Assembly: GCA_021295955.1 (NCBI GenBank) | Contig: JAGWBJ010000006.1 | Coordinates: 1-64,000 of the forward strand | DNA from: Dehalococcoidia bacterium | GTDB taxonomy: Bacteria; Chloroflexota; Dehalococcoidia; Lucifugimonadales; JAGWBF01 | DNA length: 64,000 bases | Direction: 5' to 3' | Shown: piece after piece, positions 43,851-52,036 of the stretch | Numbering within the stretch: position 1 is the stretch's first letter | Layout of the letters: every line of letters begins with the position of its first letter | The notes under the pieces: generated by a model | Told to the model about the DNA's origin: nothing | What the model saw: only the letters and a program-made list of their open reading frames with translations | Databases searched by the model: none | Program-made: the position numbers and the translations under genes

Positions 43851-44848
43851 TGGACACGGACCAGGGAGGCAACGGACATGCCAGACCCGTGGTGCTGGAG
43901 GCCCGGAGCCTGAAGAAGCACTTCCCCGTCAACAAGGGCCTTCTCATCTCGAGAGTCGCGGGATGGATCAAGGCCGTCGACGGGGTCTCCTTCGAGCTGC
44001 GGGAGGGAGAGACCCTGGGAGTCGTGGGCGAGTCGGGGTGCGGCAAGAGCACGACGGCCAAGATGCTCCTGATGCTGGAGCGGCCCACCGAGGGCAGCAT
44101 TCTGTTCCAGGGCGAGGACATTTACAAGGCCGGCGCCGCCCGCCTCAAGGAGTACCGCAGCTCGGTCCAAGCCGTCTTCCAGGACCCGTGGAGCTCCTTG
44201 AATCCGCGGATACGGGTCAAGGACATCATAGCCGAGCCGATGGTCATCAACTGGGGCCTCTCCCGGAAGGAGATACGCGAGCGGGTGGACAAGCTCCTCC
44301 TGGACGTGGGCCTCCATCCCTATCACGCCGACCTGTATCCCCACGAGTTCAGCGGAGGCCAGAGGCAACGCCTTGCCATAGCCAGGAGCCTGGCCCTCAG
44401 CCCGCAGGTCATAGTGCTGGACGAGCCGGTCTCCGCCCTGGACGTATCCATAAGGGCCCAGATCATGAACCTGCTCATAGACCTGCAGGGCGAATACAAC
44501 GTGAGCTACGTTCTGATCGCCCACAACCTGGCGACGGTCAGGTACATGTGCCACTGGGTGGCGGTAATGTACCTTGGGCAGATAGTGGAGCTGGCCGAGG
44601 GGCGGGAGCTCTTCGACAATCCCCTGCACCCCTACACCAAGGCCCTCATGTCGGCCGCGCTGCCCTCCCACCCGGACATCGAACGGGAGGAGATAATTCT
44701 GACCGGAGAGGTGCCCTCTCCCGTGGACCCACCCTCGGGCTGCCGGTTCCATCCCCGCTGCCCGTCGGTGATGGACCGGTGCTCGGTGGAAGAGCCGGTG
44801 ATGCGGGAGGTGGCCCCCAGGCACCTGGTGTCCTGCCACCTGTACTGA
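43847..44848 (+). CDS. ABC transporter ATP-binding protein, DppF type
   Basis: This 333-residue partner ATPase has Walker A GESGCGKSTT, the signature FSGGQRQRLAIARSLAL, and Walker B VIVLDEPVSALDVS. The C-terminal Cys-rich extension is CRFHPRCPSVMDRC. The start ATG overlaps the previous stop (ATGATGG), so the two ATPases are coupled. It closes a complete binding protein-permease-ATPase set. Confidence 0.94.
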   Translation: MMDTDQGGNGHARPVVLEARSLKKHFPVNKGLLISRVAGWIKAVDGVSFELREGETLGVVGESGCGKSTTAKMLLMLERPTEGSILFQGEDIYKAGAARLKEYRSSVQAVFQDPWSSLNPRIRVKDIIAEPMVINWGLSRKEIRERVDKLLLDVGLHPYHADLYPHEFSGGQRQRLAIARSLALSPQVIVLDEPVSALDVSIRAQIMNLLIDLQGEYNVSYVLIAHNLATVRYMCHWVAVMYLGQIVELAEGRELFDNPLHPYTKALMSAALPSHPDIEREEIILTGEVPSPVDPPSGCRFHPRCPSVMDRCSVEEPVMREVAPRHLVSCHLY

Positions 44849-44879
44849 CCGGGAAGCACCCGAGTCCGGCCACGCAGTC

Positions 44880-46172
44880 ATGTCCTTAAGAAGCACCCGA
44901 GCCCAAGCCAAGGCCGCCCGACCCTCCGGTCCAAGGGCCCAACCCTCCGGTCCAGGGGCCCAACCCTCCGGTGCGTGGGAGCGACGGTACGACATAGACG
45001 TGCCTCTCCAGCTCCAGTCGACGCCGGGCAACCCCATGAACCCCCGGGAGGTCCTGCAGTACATCTCCGCCTCGCCGGAGCCCGACTTTCACAACACGGT
45101 GGTCTTCCGCCGGCTGGCCCTGTGGCGTGAGAGATACGATGCTTTGCAGGGGGAGGCGGAGGAGGAGTTCCGCTCGGAGCTGGAGGAGCTGCGCCGGGCC
45201 GTCGCCTCGGACCTGGAGCAGGAAGTTGCTCCGGACCGGGACCCCGGCCCCGACCTGGCGCCCCAGGTCAAGGAGCGGGCGTCGCGCCTCGGATTCGCCA
45301 TGACAGGCGTCGTCCGGTTCGACAGGAAGTGGGTGTCGCCCGAATACCGGAAGCACGTCCGCTTCAACAACCTGGTGGTGGCGCTCTCGGAGGTGCCCGC
45401 GGCTGCGATGGACTCTGTCCCCTCCAGGGAGTCGTACCTCGCCGCCTTCCGGGCCGAGCTCGCCTCCGGCAAACGCGCCCTCGCCATGGGGGACTTCCTC
45501 CGCGGCAAGGGCTACCCGGTCCAGTACGTCTACGTCCCCTTGGCGGGGCGCAGTCTGGCCCTGGTCCACCCGTACGCGGTGGAGGCTGGCCTGGGACAGA
45601 TGGGGGCCAACGGCCAGCTCCTGTCCCCCGTGGAGGGCAGCCGCAGCACCTTGGTGATGCTCTCCACCGATGCCCCCATGTCCTACGACAAGCCCGTCGA
45701 CTACGGGATCAACCGGCTGTGCGAAGAGTGTCGCATCTGCGTGGAGCGCTGTCCGGGCAGGGCCCTCTCGGAGGTGAAGGTAAACTGGAGAGGGGTGCAC
45801 AAGCACAAGATCAACTCGGACCGATGCCTGTCCATGGTGGCGCGCTACTCGGGCTGCAACGTCTGCACCAAGGTGTGTCCGGTGCAGAAGTACGGGCTGG
45901 CGGAGGTGATGGACCACTACCGCGGCAGCGGGGGTCAGGTCTTGGGCAAGGGCGCCGAGGAGCTGGAGGGCTACGCCATGGACGGCAAGGGCTTTCAAGG
46001 CCCGGCCCGCCGGCCCCGGTTCGGCGTTGCCGACGGAGCGAAGGGGTTCATGGCCATGGCCGACAAGTGGGGCGTGCCCGTACCCTCCACTTCTGCCTCC
46101 GAAGCCCGGGCCTACTGGGTAGGCCGGCGGGTCCGAAAGACGGGCAAGAATGACGGAGCGACTATGATGTGA
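44880..46172 (+). CDS. reductive-dehalogenase-like corrinoid/Fe-S protein, copy 1
   Basis: This 430-residue protein resembles RdhA. The corrinoid-domain segment HPYAVEAGLGQMGANGQLLS near residue 220 precedes two 4Fe-4S motifs: CEECRICVERC near 280 (CxxCxxCxxxC) and C-x10-C-x2-C-x3-C ending SGCNVCTKVCP. There is no Tat signal and no RdhB anchor gene, so it is predicted cytoplasmic, unlike respiratory enzymes. The N-terminus is low-complexity (PSGPRAQPSGPGAQPSG) and lies over a 21-bp DNA repeat, with no ribosome site at ATG 44880; the true start is uncertain. A paralogue follows. Confidence 0.82.
   Translation: MSLRSTRAQAKAARPSGPRAQPSGPGAQPSGAWERRYDIDVPLQLQSTPGNPMNPREVLQYISASPEPDFHNTVVFRRLALWRERYDALQGEAEEEFRSELEELRRAVASDLEQEVAPDRDPGPDLAPQVKERASRLGFAMTGVVRFDRKWVSPEYRKHVRFNNLVVALSEVPAAAMDSVPSRESYLAAFRAELASGKRALAMGDFLRGKGYPVQYVYVPLAGRSLALVHPYAVEAGLGQMGANGQLLSPVEGSRSTLVMLSTDAPMSYDKPVDYGINRLCEECRICVERCPGRALSEVKVNWRGVHKHKINSDRCLSMVARYSGCNVCTKVCPVQKYGLAEVMDHYRGSGGQVLGKGAEELEGYAMDGKGFQGPARRPRFGVADGAKGFMAMADKWGVPVPSTSASEARAYWVGRRVRKTGKNDGATMM
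44922..44977 (+). repeat. 21-bp tandem repeat, 2.5 copies, at the 5' end of RdhA-like copy 1
   Basis: CCCTCCGGTCCAAGGGCCCA plus A (44922-44942) is followed by a copy with two changes (44943-44963) and a partial third (CCCTCCGGTGCG). If translated it gives PSGP-type repeats. Alternatively it is an untranslated leader like the other repeats in the window. Confidence 0.75.
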
Positions 46173-46251
46173 CAGGGGCGCCGGTGTCTCCATGCGGCTC
46201 CCTTGGCGGCGCCGCTCGACCCGCCCGAAATCCCGGAGAAGGAGGATGAGC

Positions 46252-47529
46252 ATGGCAACGAGGACTGGAACCCAAAAGCCGAAGGCGCGGTCCCGCAGGG
46301 TAGCGGTGCGGAACGCCCTCAACGAGGCCACCGACTCGATCAAGGTACCCGCCTCTTTGAAGAGCGTGCCGGGAGTACCATTGGACCGGAAGGTGGTCCG
46401 CTTCTTCGCCAAGGACTATCCCGAAAACAGCTTCTGGGATACGGACGTGTACCGGCACTCGGTGGCATGGTCCGAGAAGCTCAAGCCCCAGCACTCGGAG
46501 CTCGCCAAGGACAAGTTCATAGGGGAGATACGGCGGATCAAGGAGACCATCTGGGACTACGAGGAGCTGCCCGTGGGCGAGGTGCGGGACGACTCTCCCG
46601 ACCTGACCCAGGCCGTCCGCCGGCAGGCCCACGATCTGGGTATGACCATGCTGGGCATCACCAGGTTCGATCGAGCATGGGTCAACGCCGAGAGCAAGGG
46701 GGATGCCAAGTTCCGGACGGCCATCGTCGGGATGCTGGAGCAGCCGTGGGACATCACCCAGGAGATGCCCTCCATAGCCAGCTTCGAAGGGTACTACGAG
46801 ACCCAGCTGGAGATCAGCCGCCAGGGGATCGCCCTGGCGGACTTCATACGGTCCAAAGGATATCCCGTCCAGTTCGCCTACGTGACCTTTACGGGCCGCA
46901 ACATGGCCCCCGCCCTTCCCTACGCGGTGCAGGCGGGGCTGGGGCAGATGGGGGCCAACGGCCAGCTCCTGACACCCATCGGCAGCCGATGCCGTTTCGT
47001 GCTGATGACCACCGACGCCCCCCTGAAGTACGACAGGCCGGTGGACTACGGCGTCAACGAGCTGTGCGGCAAGTGCCTCGTCTGCGTGCGCCGGTGTCCC
47101 GGAAGGGCGCTGCCCAAGGAGCGGGTATGGTGGCGGGGCGTCTACAAGTACAAGACCGACGCCGAAAGGTGCCTGCCCATGCCCGCCCAGTTCAACGGCT
47201 GCGGCATCTGCATGAAGGTGTGCCCGGTCCAGAAGTACGGGCTCAAAGAGGTCGTCGAGCACTTCGGGGAAACGGGGAAGGTGCTGGGCAAGGGGACCGA
47301 CGAGCTGGAGGGATACACCCTGGGCAACAAGGGATACTGGCCGGCGGGCCGCCTGCCGCGCTTCACCGTCAAGGAGGGCAGCAAGGGCATGATGGCCATG
47401 GCCAAGGCCCTCCGCATCGACATCGACAACCTGGTGACCGACAACGAGCAGGTGCTGGCCACCTACGGCCGCCGCCGCGGAGACGTATCGGCCACGGACG
47501 ACGAGGGAGTGGAGCGCATAGACGAGTAG
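46252..47529 (+). CDS. reductive-dehalogenase-like corrinoid/Fe-S protein, copy 2
   Basis: This 425-residue paralogue of the preceding gene has the aligned segment LPYAVQAGLGQMGANGQLLT, 4Fe-4S motif 1 CGKCLVCVRRC, and motif 2 ending NGCGICMKVCPVQKYGL. The start is ATG 46252, because AAGGAGG (46239-46245) is 6 nt upstream. The longer frame from 46192 would add an Arg-rich string that could be mistaken for a signal. A twin-Arg signal is absent. With QueG as the nearest characterised relative, it could reduce a C-halogen or another bond in the cytoplasm. Confidence 0.85.
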   Translation: MATRTGTQKPKARSRRVAVRNALNEATDSIKVPASLKSVPGVPLDRKVVRFFAKDYPENSFWDTDVYRHSVAWSEKLKPQHSELAKDKFIGEIRRIKETIWDYEELPVGEVRDDSPDLTQAVRRQAHDLGMTMLGITRFDRAWVNAESKGDAKFRTAIVGMLEQPWDITQEMPSIASFEGYYETQLEISRQGIALADFIRSKGYPVQFAYVTFTGRNMAPALPYAVQAGLGQMGANGQLLTPIGSRCRFVLMTTDAPLKYDRPVDYGVNELCGKCLVCVRRCPGRALPKERVWWRGVYKYKTDAERCLPMPAQFNGCGICMKVCPVQKYGLKEVVEHFGETGKVLGKGTDELEGYTLGNKGYWPAGRLPRFTVKEGSKGMMAMAKALRIDIDNLVTDNEQVLATYGRRRGDVSATDDEGVERIDE

Positions 47530-47652
47530 CCCGGGTCTGGACGGCCTTCATCGAGCAGGCCGCTGTCCAGCCCCCGCATCAGCACATACGGCTTCCTGGG
47601 AATAACCGAATAGAAGATCGGCGTCTCGTTGCTTAAGAAACGGGGACACGGC

Positions 47653-48810
47653 TTAATGCAAGCGGGGTGGCGCCTCCAGCACGTCAAGGATGTCTGCCGC
47701 GTAGTAGACACGATTGCGCCGCCGCTCTCGCACTTGGGTGACGACGCCCGCTCTTTCCAGGCGGGCGATGGCTCGCTGGGCTGTCGTGAACGCTACCTCT
47801 AATCTTTCGGCGACGCCTCGCACCGTCCAGAATGGGTTTTCAACGAAGAGGTCCAGGGCCGTTTCGGGAAGCCTGGACTGACCCCCGGACAACTCTCGCT
47901 TCCACTGGGAGAGCAGGGCGTCTAGGCGCTGGGTCCGTTCCACCGCATCTTCGGACTGGAGTGTTATCCCTCTCAGGAAATAGGTCAGCCACTCCTCCCA
48001 TTCTCCACGCTCCGTCACGCCGAGGAGGCGTGCGTAATATTCCTCCCGCGTAGCCTCAAAGTAGGCACTCAGGTAAAGCAACGGAGAAGGGATGACTCCC
48101 CGGTCGATCAACAGCAGCGTGATGAGCAGGCGTCCAACCCGGCCATTTCCGTCGAGGAAGGGGTGAATCGCCTCAAACTGAGCGTGGACGATACCAGCGT
48201 GAACCAACGGAGGCAGTGTGTCGTCTCGGAGAAACCCTTCCCACGCGTCCAGACATGGCATCAACTCTGGAGGTGGCGGTGGCACGTAGGTCGCGTCGTT
48301 TAATGTGCATCCCGGGGGCCCTATCCAGTTCTGGCTGCTACGAAACTCTCCAGGCGTTGCCGCGCCGCCGCGAACGTCGTGCATCAAGCGTTCGTGCATC
48401 TCGCGGACGAGGCGTAGCGACAGAGGCAAGGAATCTAGGCGTTCAACGGCATACTCCAAGGCCGTCACATAGTTCCCCACCTCCCGCAGGTCAGCGGGGC
48501 TTCTTTCAACAGCTGCCCCGGCCTCGGCGGCCAGCAGCTCTCCAAGGGTCGCCTGAGTCCCCTCGATGCGACTGGATAGGACAGCCTCTTTACGGATGAA
48601 AGGCCGGATAAGGAGGTGTGGATTAGGCAGGCGCCGCCCTTCTCCAGCAAGCCTGCCGACCGCTCGGTCTGCGGAAGAGAGTGAGACCATTAGCCCCTCG
48701 TCCCATGTCAGCGGGGGTGGAGGTGGTGCCGGCACAAAGGCCTGATACCCGCCCGGGCAACTCAGCAGACGACCATGGGGCTGTCGTTCTCGCTCAGATG
48801 TAGATGCCAT
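47653..48810 (-). CDS. Fic family AMP-transferase-like protein
   Basis: This 385-residue Fic protein adds nucleotide-derived groups (commonly AMP) to target proteins. The catalytic motif is HPFLDGNGRVGRLL. The self-inhibitory alpha-inh motif (S/T)xxxE(G/N) occurs upstream as SSRIEG, so it is a class II Fic. A C-terminal winged-helix region (TVRGVAERLEVAFTTAQRAI) suggests DNA binding. ATG 48810, with AAGGGG close upstream, is preferred over the longer open frame. It is next to a recombinase remnant in a lower-GC patch, consistent with acquisition. Confidence 0.88.
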   Translation of the reverse strand: MASTSERERQPHGRLLSCPGGYQAFVPAPPPPPLTWDEGLMVSLSSADRAVGRLAGEGRRLPNPHLLIRPFIRKEAVLSSRIEGTQATLGELLAAEAGAAVERSPADLREVGNYVTALEYAVERLDSLPLSLRLVREMHERLMHDVRGGAATPGEFRSSQNWIGPPGCTLNDATYVPPPPPELMPCLDAWEGFLRDDTLPPLVHAGIVHAQFEAIHPFLDGNGRVGRLLITLLLIDRGVIPSPLLYLSAYFEATREEYYARLLGVTERGEWEEWLTYFLRGITLQSEDAVERTQRLDALLSQWKRELSGGQSRLPETALDLFVENPFWTVRGVAERLEVAFTTAQRAIARLERAGVVTQVRERRRNRVYYAADILDVLEAPPRLH

Positions 48811-49273
48811 TAACCCCTTATTAGCGGAGATGAGAATAGCGCCGACTCTTATTATCGTTGCAGCATTCTTTCGAAAACAAGCCCGCGTCTGACCATCCTG
48901 CCAGGAATTCCACACAACGCAAGAAGTCGCACCGAGACGACCTAGGTAGCCGCCACGGGATTCGAAAACTCGAGGCGATTTAGCTTCAACGAGTCAGTTC
49001 GATCACCGTCGATGAGCTTCGCGCCAACGTCCTCACCGAGTCCAGCATCAGGGACCTGGTGAAGATCGTGGACGAGGAGATGGACGGCGTGGCCTCCGAG
49101 CAGCGCCAGAGACTCCAGACCGTCCCTCAGCCTGAGTCCGTTGCAATTGCGTCCAAAGAGTCTTCGTGCAGACGCCTGCCATACGCCCCAGTCTACTCGC
49201 AATGACGGGCTGGCGCGGGCGATTCGACCTCCTGCTCCCACGCAGGATATGGGCGACGGCGACTCCGCCCGGC
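48811..49273. other. gene-poor interval with degraded mobile-element sequence
   Basis: Apart from the recombinase remnant at 49002-49133, I see no gene in this stretch. Composition is lower in GC at 48816-48960. The part near 49165-49240 contains sequence like the genome's dispersed palindromic elements. Confidence 0.5.
49002..49133 (+). pseudogene. fragment of a serine recombinase C-terminal region
   Basis: Translation from 49002 gives ITVDELRANVLTESSIRDLV followed by KIVDEEMDGVASEQRQRLQ, which resembles the coiled-coil part of large serine recombinases found in Chloroflexota. The frame has a stop at 48981, just upstream, and loses similarity after about 49133. There is no catalytic domain, so only a remnant is left. 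Identification is from memory of the family and moderately uncertain. Confidence 0.45.
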
Positions 49274-49669
49274 CTACTCTCCCAGGTTGACTACTATGTT
49301 GTCCGGAGAGCGCGTGAGGACGGCCTCGGCCGGCTCGTCGGTGACGTTGCCCTCGATGTGGGGCAGGTGGGCGGGGACGAAGATGTAGTCCCCGGGGCCC
49401 GCGTCCACGTACTCCTTGTAGTCCTCGCCAAAGTAGACTCGCACGTGCCCGCTCAGCACGTAGGCCGCGGTCTCCGCCTCCCCGTGATGGTGGGGCGGCC
49501 CCAGCTCGTTGGGCACGCAGGTGACGTGCCCCATCCAGATACGCTTGGCCCCCGCGGTATTGCCGTCTATCCCCGGCCTGCGCTCCATCCCCCTCGTCTG
49601 GGGAGTCGTGCTCGTGGGCTGGGTGCCATGCAGCACGCGCACCTTCTGGGCCTCGATGGAAGTGCTCAT
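49274..49669 (-). CDS. cupin-domain protein
   Basis: This 131-residue single-domain cupin has the metal-binding motif GPPHHHGEAETAAYVLSGHV (HxH...E) and the second motif PGDYIFVPAHLPHIEGN. Small cupins range from isomerases to dioxygenases, and the substrate is not predictable. ATG 49669 is used because conservation begins after it; the open frame upstream is non-conserved. AAGGA lies close upstream. Confidence 0.82.
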   Translation of the reverse strand: MSTSIEAQKVRVLHGTQPTSTTPQTRGMERRPGIDGNTAGAKRIWMGHVTCVPNELGPPHHHGEAETAAYVLSGHVRVYFGEDYKEYVDAGPGDYIFVPAHLPHIEGNVTDEPAEAVLTRSPDNIVVNLGE

Positions 49670-49821
49670 CGTTCCTTCATCCCCTTTCCTGGTCGCCGCA
49701 CGCCGTCTCCACACCTGGCCCACCGGGCCGCCGGGCAAGGGACGGCGATGCCGCGCGCCGACTCCAGGATTATAGCATCCTGGCCTCTCATGGCCCGAAA
49801 CCGGCCACGGGGTGTCGAGTC

Positions 49822-50121
49822 CTACTCGCGGAAGGCGTTGCAGCCGGTGACCAGGGCCGGGGTGCCTCCCATCAGGTAGGCCACCTGCACCGTCTCGGCT
49901 ATCTCCTCCTCCGACGCCCCCAGGGCCCGGGCCCGCTGGGAGATGACGTACACGCCGTTCTCGTGGGCCAGCAGGGCGTCGCAGAGCATGGTCATCAACG
50001 TCTTCACCTTGGCCGACAGGGCCCCGTCCGCGATCACGTACTCCCGCACCGAGGTGACGTGCTCCAACATCTTGGGGTCGGCCTTGCCAAGGGTCTCCAG
50101 ATACGAGGGCGCTTGCTGCAT
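49822..50121 (-). CDS. carboxymuconolactone decarboxylase-family (AhpD-like) protein
   Basis: This 99-residue helical protein has the CMD/AhpD pattern: LSAKVKTLMTMLCDALLAHENG followed by RARALGASEEEIAETVQVAY and a C-terminal helix. It has a single Cys with a His six residues later, not the CxxC pair of AhpD, so peroxide-linked disulfide chemistry is unlikely in the classic form. It is divergent from another CMD-family gene. Confidence 0.82.
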   Translation of the reverse strand: MQQAPSYLETLGKADPKMLEHVTSVREYVIADGALSAKVKTLMTMLCDALLAHENGVYVISQRARALGASEEEIAETVQVAYLMGGTPALVTGCNAFRE

Positions 50122-50199
50122 GATTGCACCTCCTTTCCCCTACATCTTACTATCGTCGGCAGGAACGGGTCACCGGGTGGAATATCGGGCAGAATCAGC

Positions 50200-50205
50200 T
50201 ATAAT
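50200..50205 (+). promoter_or_regulatory. -10 box (TATAAT) upstream of leader repeats
   Basis: A consensus TATAAT lies 15 nt before the first repeat and 104 nt before the ATG at 50310. No convincing -35. Confidence 0.45.
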
Positions 50206-50220
50206 CCTAGAAACAAGGGC

Positions 50221-50297
50221 GCTATCCAACTTCGCCCCCGCTATCCGACTTCGCCCCCCGCTATCCAAATTCGCCCCCCGCTATCCAAATCCGCCCC
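50221..50297 (+). repeat. 19/20-bp tandem repeat, four copies, in the leader of a CMD-family gene
   Basis: The unit GCTATCCAAATTCGCCCCCC occurs at 50221-50239, 50240-50259, 50260-50279 and 50280-50297, with small changes (AACTT, GACTT, AAATT, AAATC) in the middle. The array fills the leader between the -10 and the ribosome site AAGG. Confidence 0.9.
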
Positions 50298-50309
50298 AAG
50301 GTGCAAGCC

Positions 50310-50867
50310 ATGGCCCGTGTACCTACGGCAACCCAGGACAGCATCCCGTCAGACCAGAAGACTGCGTTCCAGGAAGTGGTGGAGCAGCGGGGAGAGGTCC
50401 CCGCCGCCGGCCCGGCATCGATAATGATCAACGTCCCGGAGATCGCCAAGCGGGCTGGACACCTGTCGGACTACCTGAGAAAAGAGTCCACCCTCTCGTC
50501 GCGGATCCAGGAATTGGCGATGCTGGTCACGGCCCGGGAGCTGGACTGCCAGTATATCTGGAACGCCCACGCCGCCGCCGGACGCAGGGCCGGCCTGTCT
50601 GACGAGACGGTCGACCAGCTACGGGAGCGCCGGGAGCTAACCGCCCTCGCCCGGGACGAGGCCGCCGTCGTGACCTTCGGACGGGAGTTCTTTCGCACTC
50701 GCCGGATCAGCGAGCCCAGCTTCAAGGCGGCCATGGCCCAGTTCGGCGTACGCGGTCTTACGGAGCTCACCAACCTCATGGGGTACTACGCCATGCTGGC
50801 CTTCAACATCAACGCCTTCGAGGTGGACCTTCCGGCAGAGCGGACCGAGCCCGTTCTGCCTGTGTGA
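50310..50867 (+). CDS. carboxymuconolactone decarboxylase-family protein
   Basis: This 185-residue protein has SSRIQELAMLVTARELDCQYIWNAH, the usual CMD core with a Cys five residues before His, followed by AGLSDETVDQLRERR. Longer members of this kind act as decarboxylases or peroxidase-like enzymes, or are uncharacterised. ATG 50310 has AAGG 8 nt upstream; GTG 50301 is the alternative. Confidence 0.8.
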   Translation: MARVPTATQDSIPSDQKTAFQEVVEQRGEVPAAGPASIMINVPEIAKRAGHLSDYLRKESTLSSRIQELAMLVTARELDCQYIWNAHAAAGRRAGLSDETVDQLRERRELTALARDEAAVVTFGREFFRTRRISEPSFKAAMAQFGVRGLTELTNLMGYYAMLAFNINAFEVDLPAERTEPVLPV

Positions 50868-50893
50868 GAGCCCGTCACGAGCTACGCACTGCC

Positions 50894-51847
50894 TCAGAAC
50901 ACGGCTATGGGGTTTACGGGCGTCCCGGTGACGTTCACCAGCCTCAGGGGGCCCATGCACAGCATGAACTCCCACCGGCCCCGTTCCTCGCAGGCCCGGG
51001 CCAGCTCATCCAGGTTGGCGTTGTCGATCAGGCACATCCCCAGGAACACCAGGCTCAACGTGTGCAGCGGACTCATGATCCCGTCGTAGGTCGTGTCCGG
51101 CCGCAGGTCGTTGGATGTGTCGGTGCCCAGCATGGCGATCTCCCGCCGGTGGAACCACGGGATGCACGCCACGTGGCAGGCTGTCCCTCCGTCCACATTG
51201 GGATCGAAGGGCCCCTCCTCCAGCCTTCGCCGGTAGTTGCCCGTGCGGACCAGCAGCAGGTCCCCCTTCTCCACACTCAGCCCCGCGTCCTTCTCCGCCG
51301 CGTCCAGGTCCTCGGGGAACACGGGCTCGTCCGGGTCGAGCCAACGCTTGCCCTTCAGCCTGGCGATGTCCAGCAGCACCCCCCGGGTCACGATCCCGTC
51401 GCGGGCCACGTCTATGGCGTGGGACCGGGCGCCATGCCGGGCGGTCACCATATTCGCGGGCACGCCGTTGTACATCTTGCCCCGCCACGAGTAGTGGGCG
51501 AGGCTGTCCAAGTGGGTGATGGTGTGCCCGTGGAACACCATCCCTATGTACTCGCCGGCGCCGTACCTGGTGCGCCTTATCTCGGGCGGGTCCGTGTCCC
51601 GGCCCTCGCCGCTGTCCACCATGAACCGCTGAAACTGGAAGGGGACGTCCGGGGCCGTCTCCGAGACTATGGGCCTGGAGCAGGTCACCGTCACGCCCTC
51701 CCGCACCAGCCGGCTCGCCGCAATCCTCTTCTCCGTCGTTATGTGGTTGAGCGTGCCCATCTGGTCGTCGGGTCCCCAGCGCCCCCAGTTGCTCAGGGAC
51801 TCCATGTATCCCAGTACCTCCTCTTCGCTGGGAACGTGAACAGGCAT
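50894..51847 (-). CDS. cyclase-family (kynurenine formamidase-like) hydrolase
   Basis: This 317-residue metal-dependent hydrolase of the Pfam Cyclase family has the zinc/manganese motif GHTITHLDSLAHY (HxxxHxD) near residue 110. LSNWGRWGPDDQMGTLNHI at the start is characteristic of the long bacterial subfamily. Known members hydrolyse formylkynurenine, isatin or cyclic amides. The exact substrate is unknown. Confidence 0.85.
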   Translation of the reverse strand: MPVHVPSEEEVLGYMESLSNWGRWGPDDQMGTLNHITTEKRIAASRLVREGVTVTCSRPIVSETAPDVPFQFQRFMVDSGEGRDTDPPEIRRTRYGAGEYIGMVFHGHTITHLDSLAHYSWRGKMYNGVPANMVTARHGARSHAIDVARDGIVTRGVLLDIARLKGKRWLDPDEPVFPEDLDAAEKDAGLSVEKGDLLLVRTGNYRRRLEEGPFDPNVDGGTACHVACIPWFHRREIAMLGTDTSNDLRPDTTYDGIMSPLHTLSLVFLGMCLIDNANLDELARACEERGRWEFMLCMGPLRLVNVTGTPVNPIAVF

Positions 51848-52017
51848 CTCCCACTCCTCTCTCGCCGGCGTGATCGGCCCTGGCTCCGGACCGTCTGAAG
51901 CGCCGGCTGCTCCCCGACAACCCTTTGCGCCACCGACCGGCTAATGATAACACCGATGGGTCGACGGCGCGGGTCAGGGCCTACGACGGGTCGGGCCCCG
52001 GGGCGTCGGGCCGCGTG

Positions 52018-52023
52018 TATAAT
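52018..52023 (+). promoter_or_regulatory. -10 box (TATAAT) just upstream of the RdgB-like gene
   Basis: TATAAT ends 13 nt before the preferred ATG 52037, so the transcript would have a very short leader (about 7 nt). It argues against the longer upstream starts. Confidence 0.45.
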
Positions 52024-52036
52024 GGCGGTGTCCGCG

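Noticed and set aside
46192..46251. Arg-rich N-terminal extension of RdhA-like copy 2 as a twin-arginine signal
   Set aside because: There is no RRxFxK context or hydrophobic segment after it. The ribosome site AAGGAGG lies within this stretch and points to ATG 46252.
47463..47711. Minus-strand 82-codon frame between RdhA-like copy 2 and the Fic gene
   Set aside because: Most of it is antisense to the RdhA-like gene or overlaps the Fic 3' end. The unique middle part is too short to support a gene.
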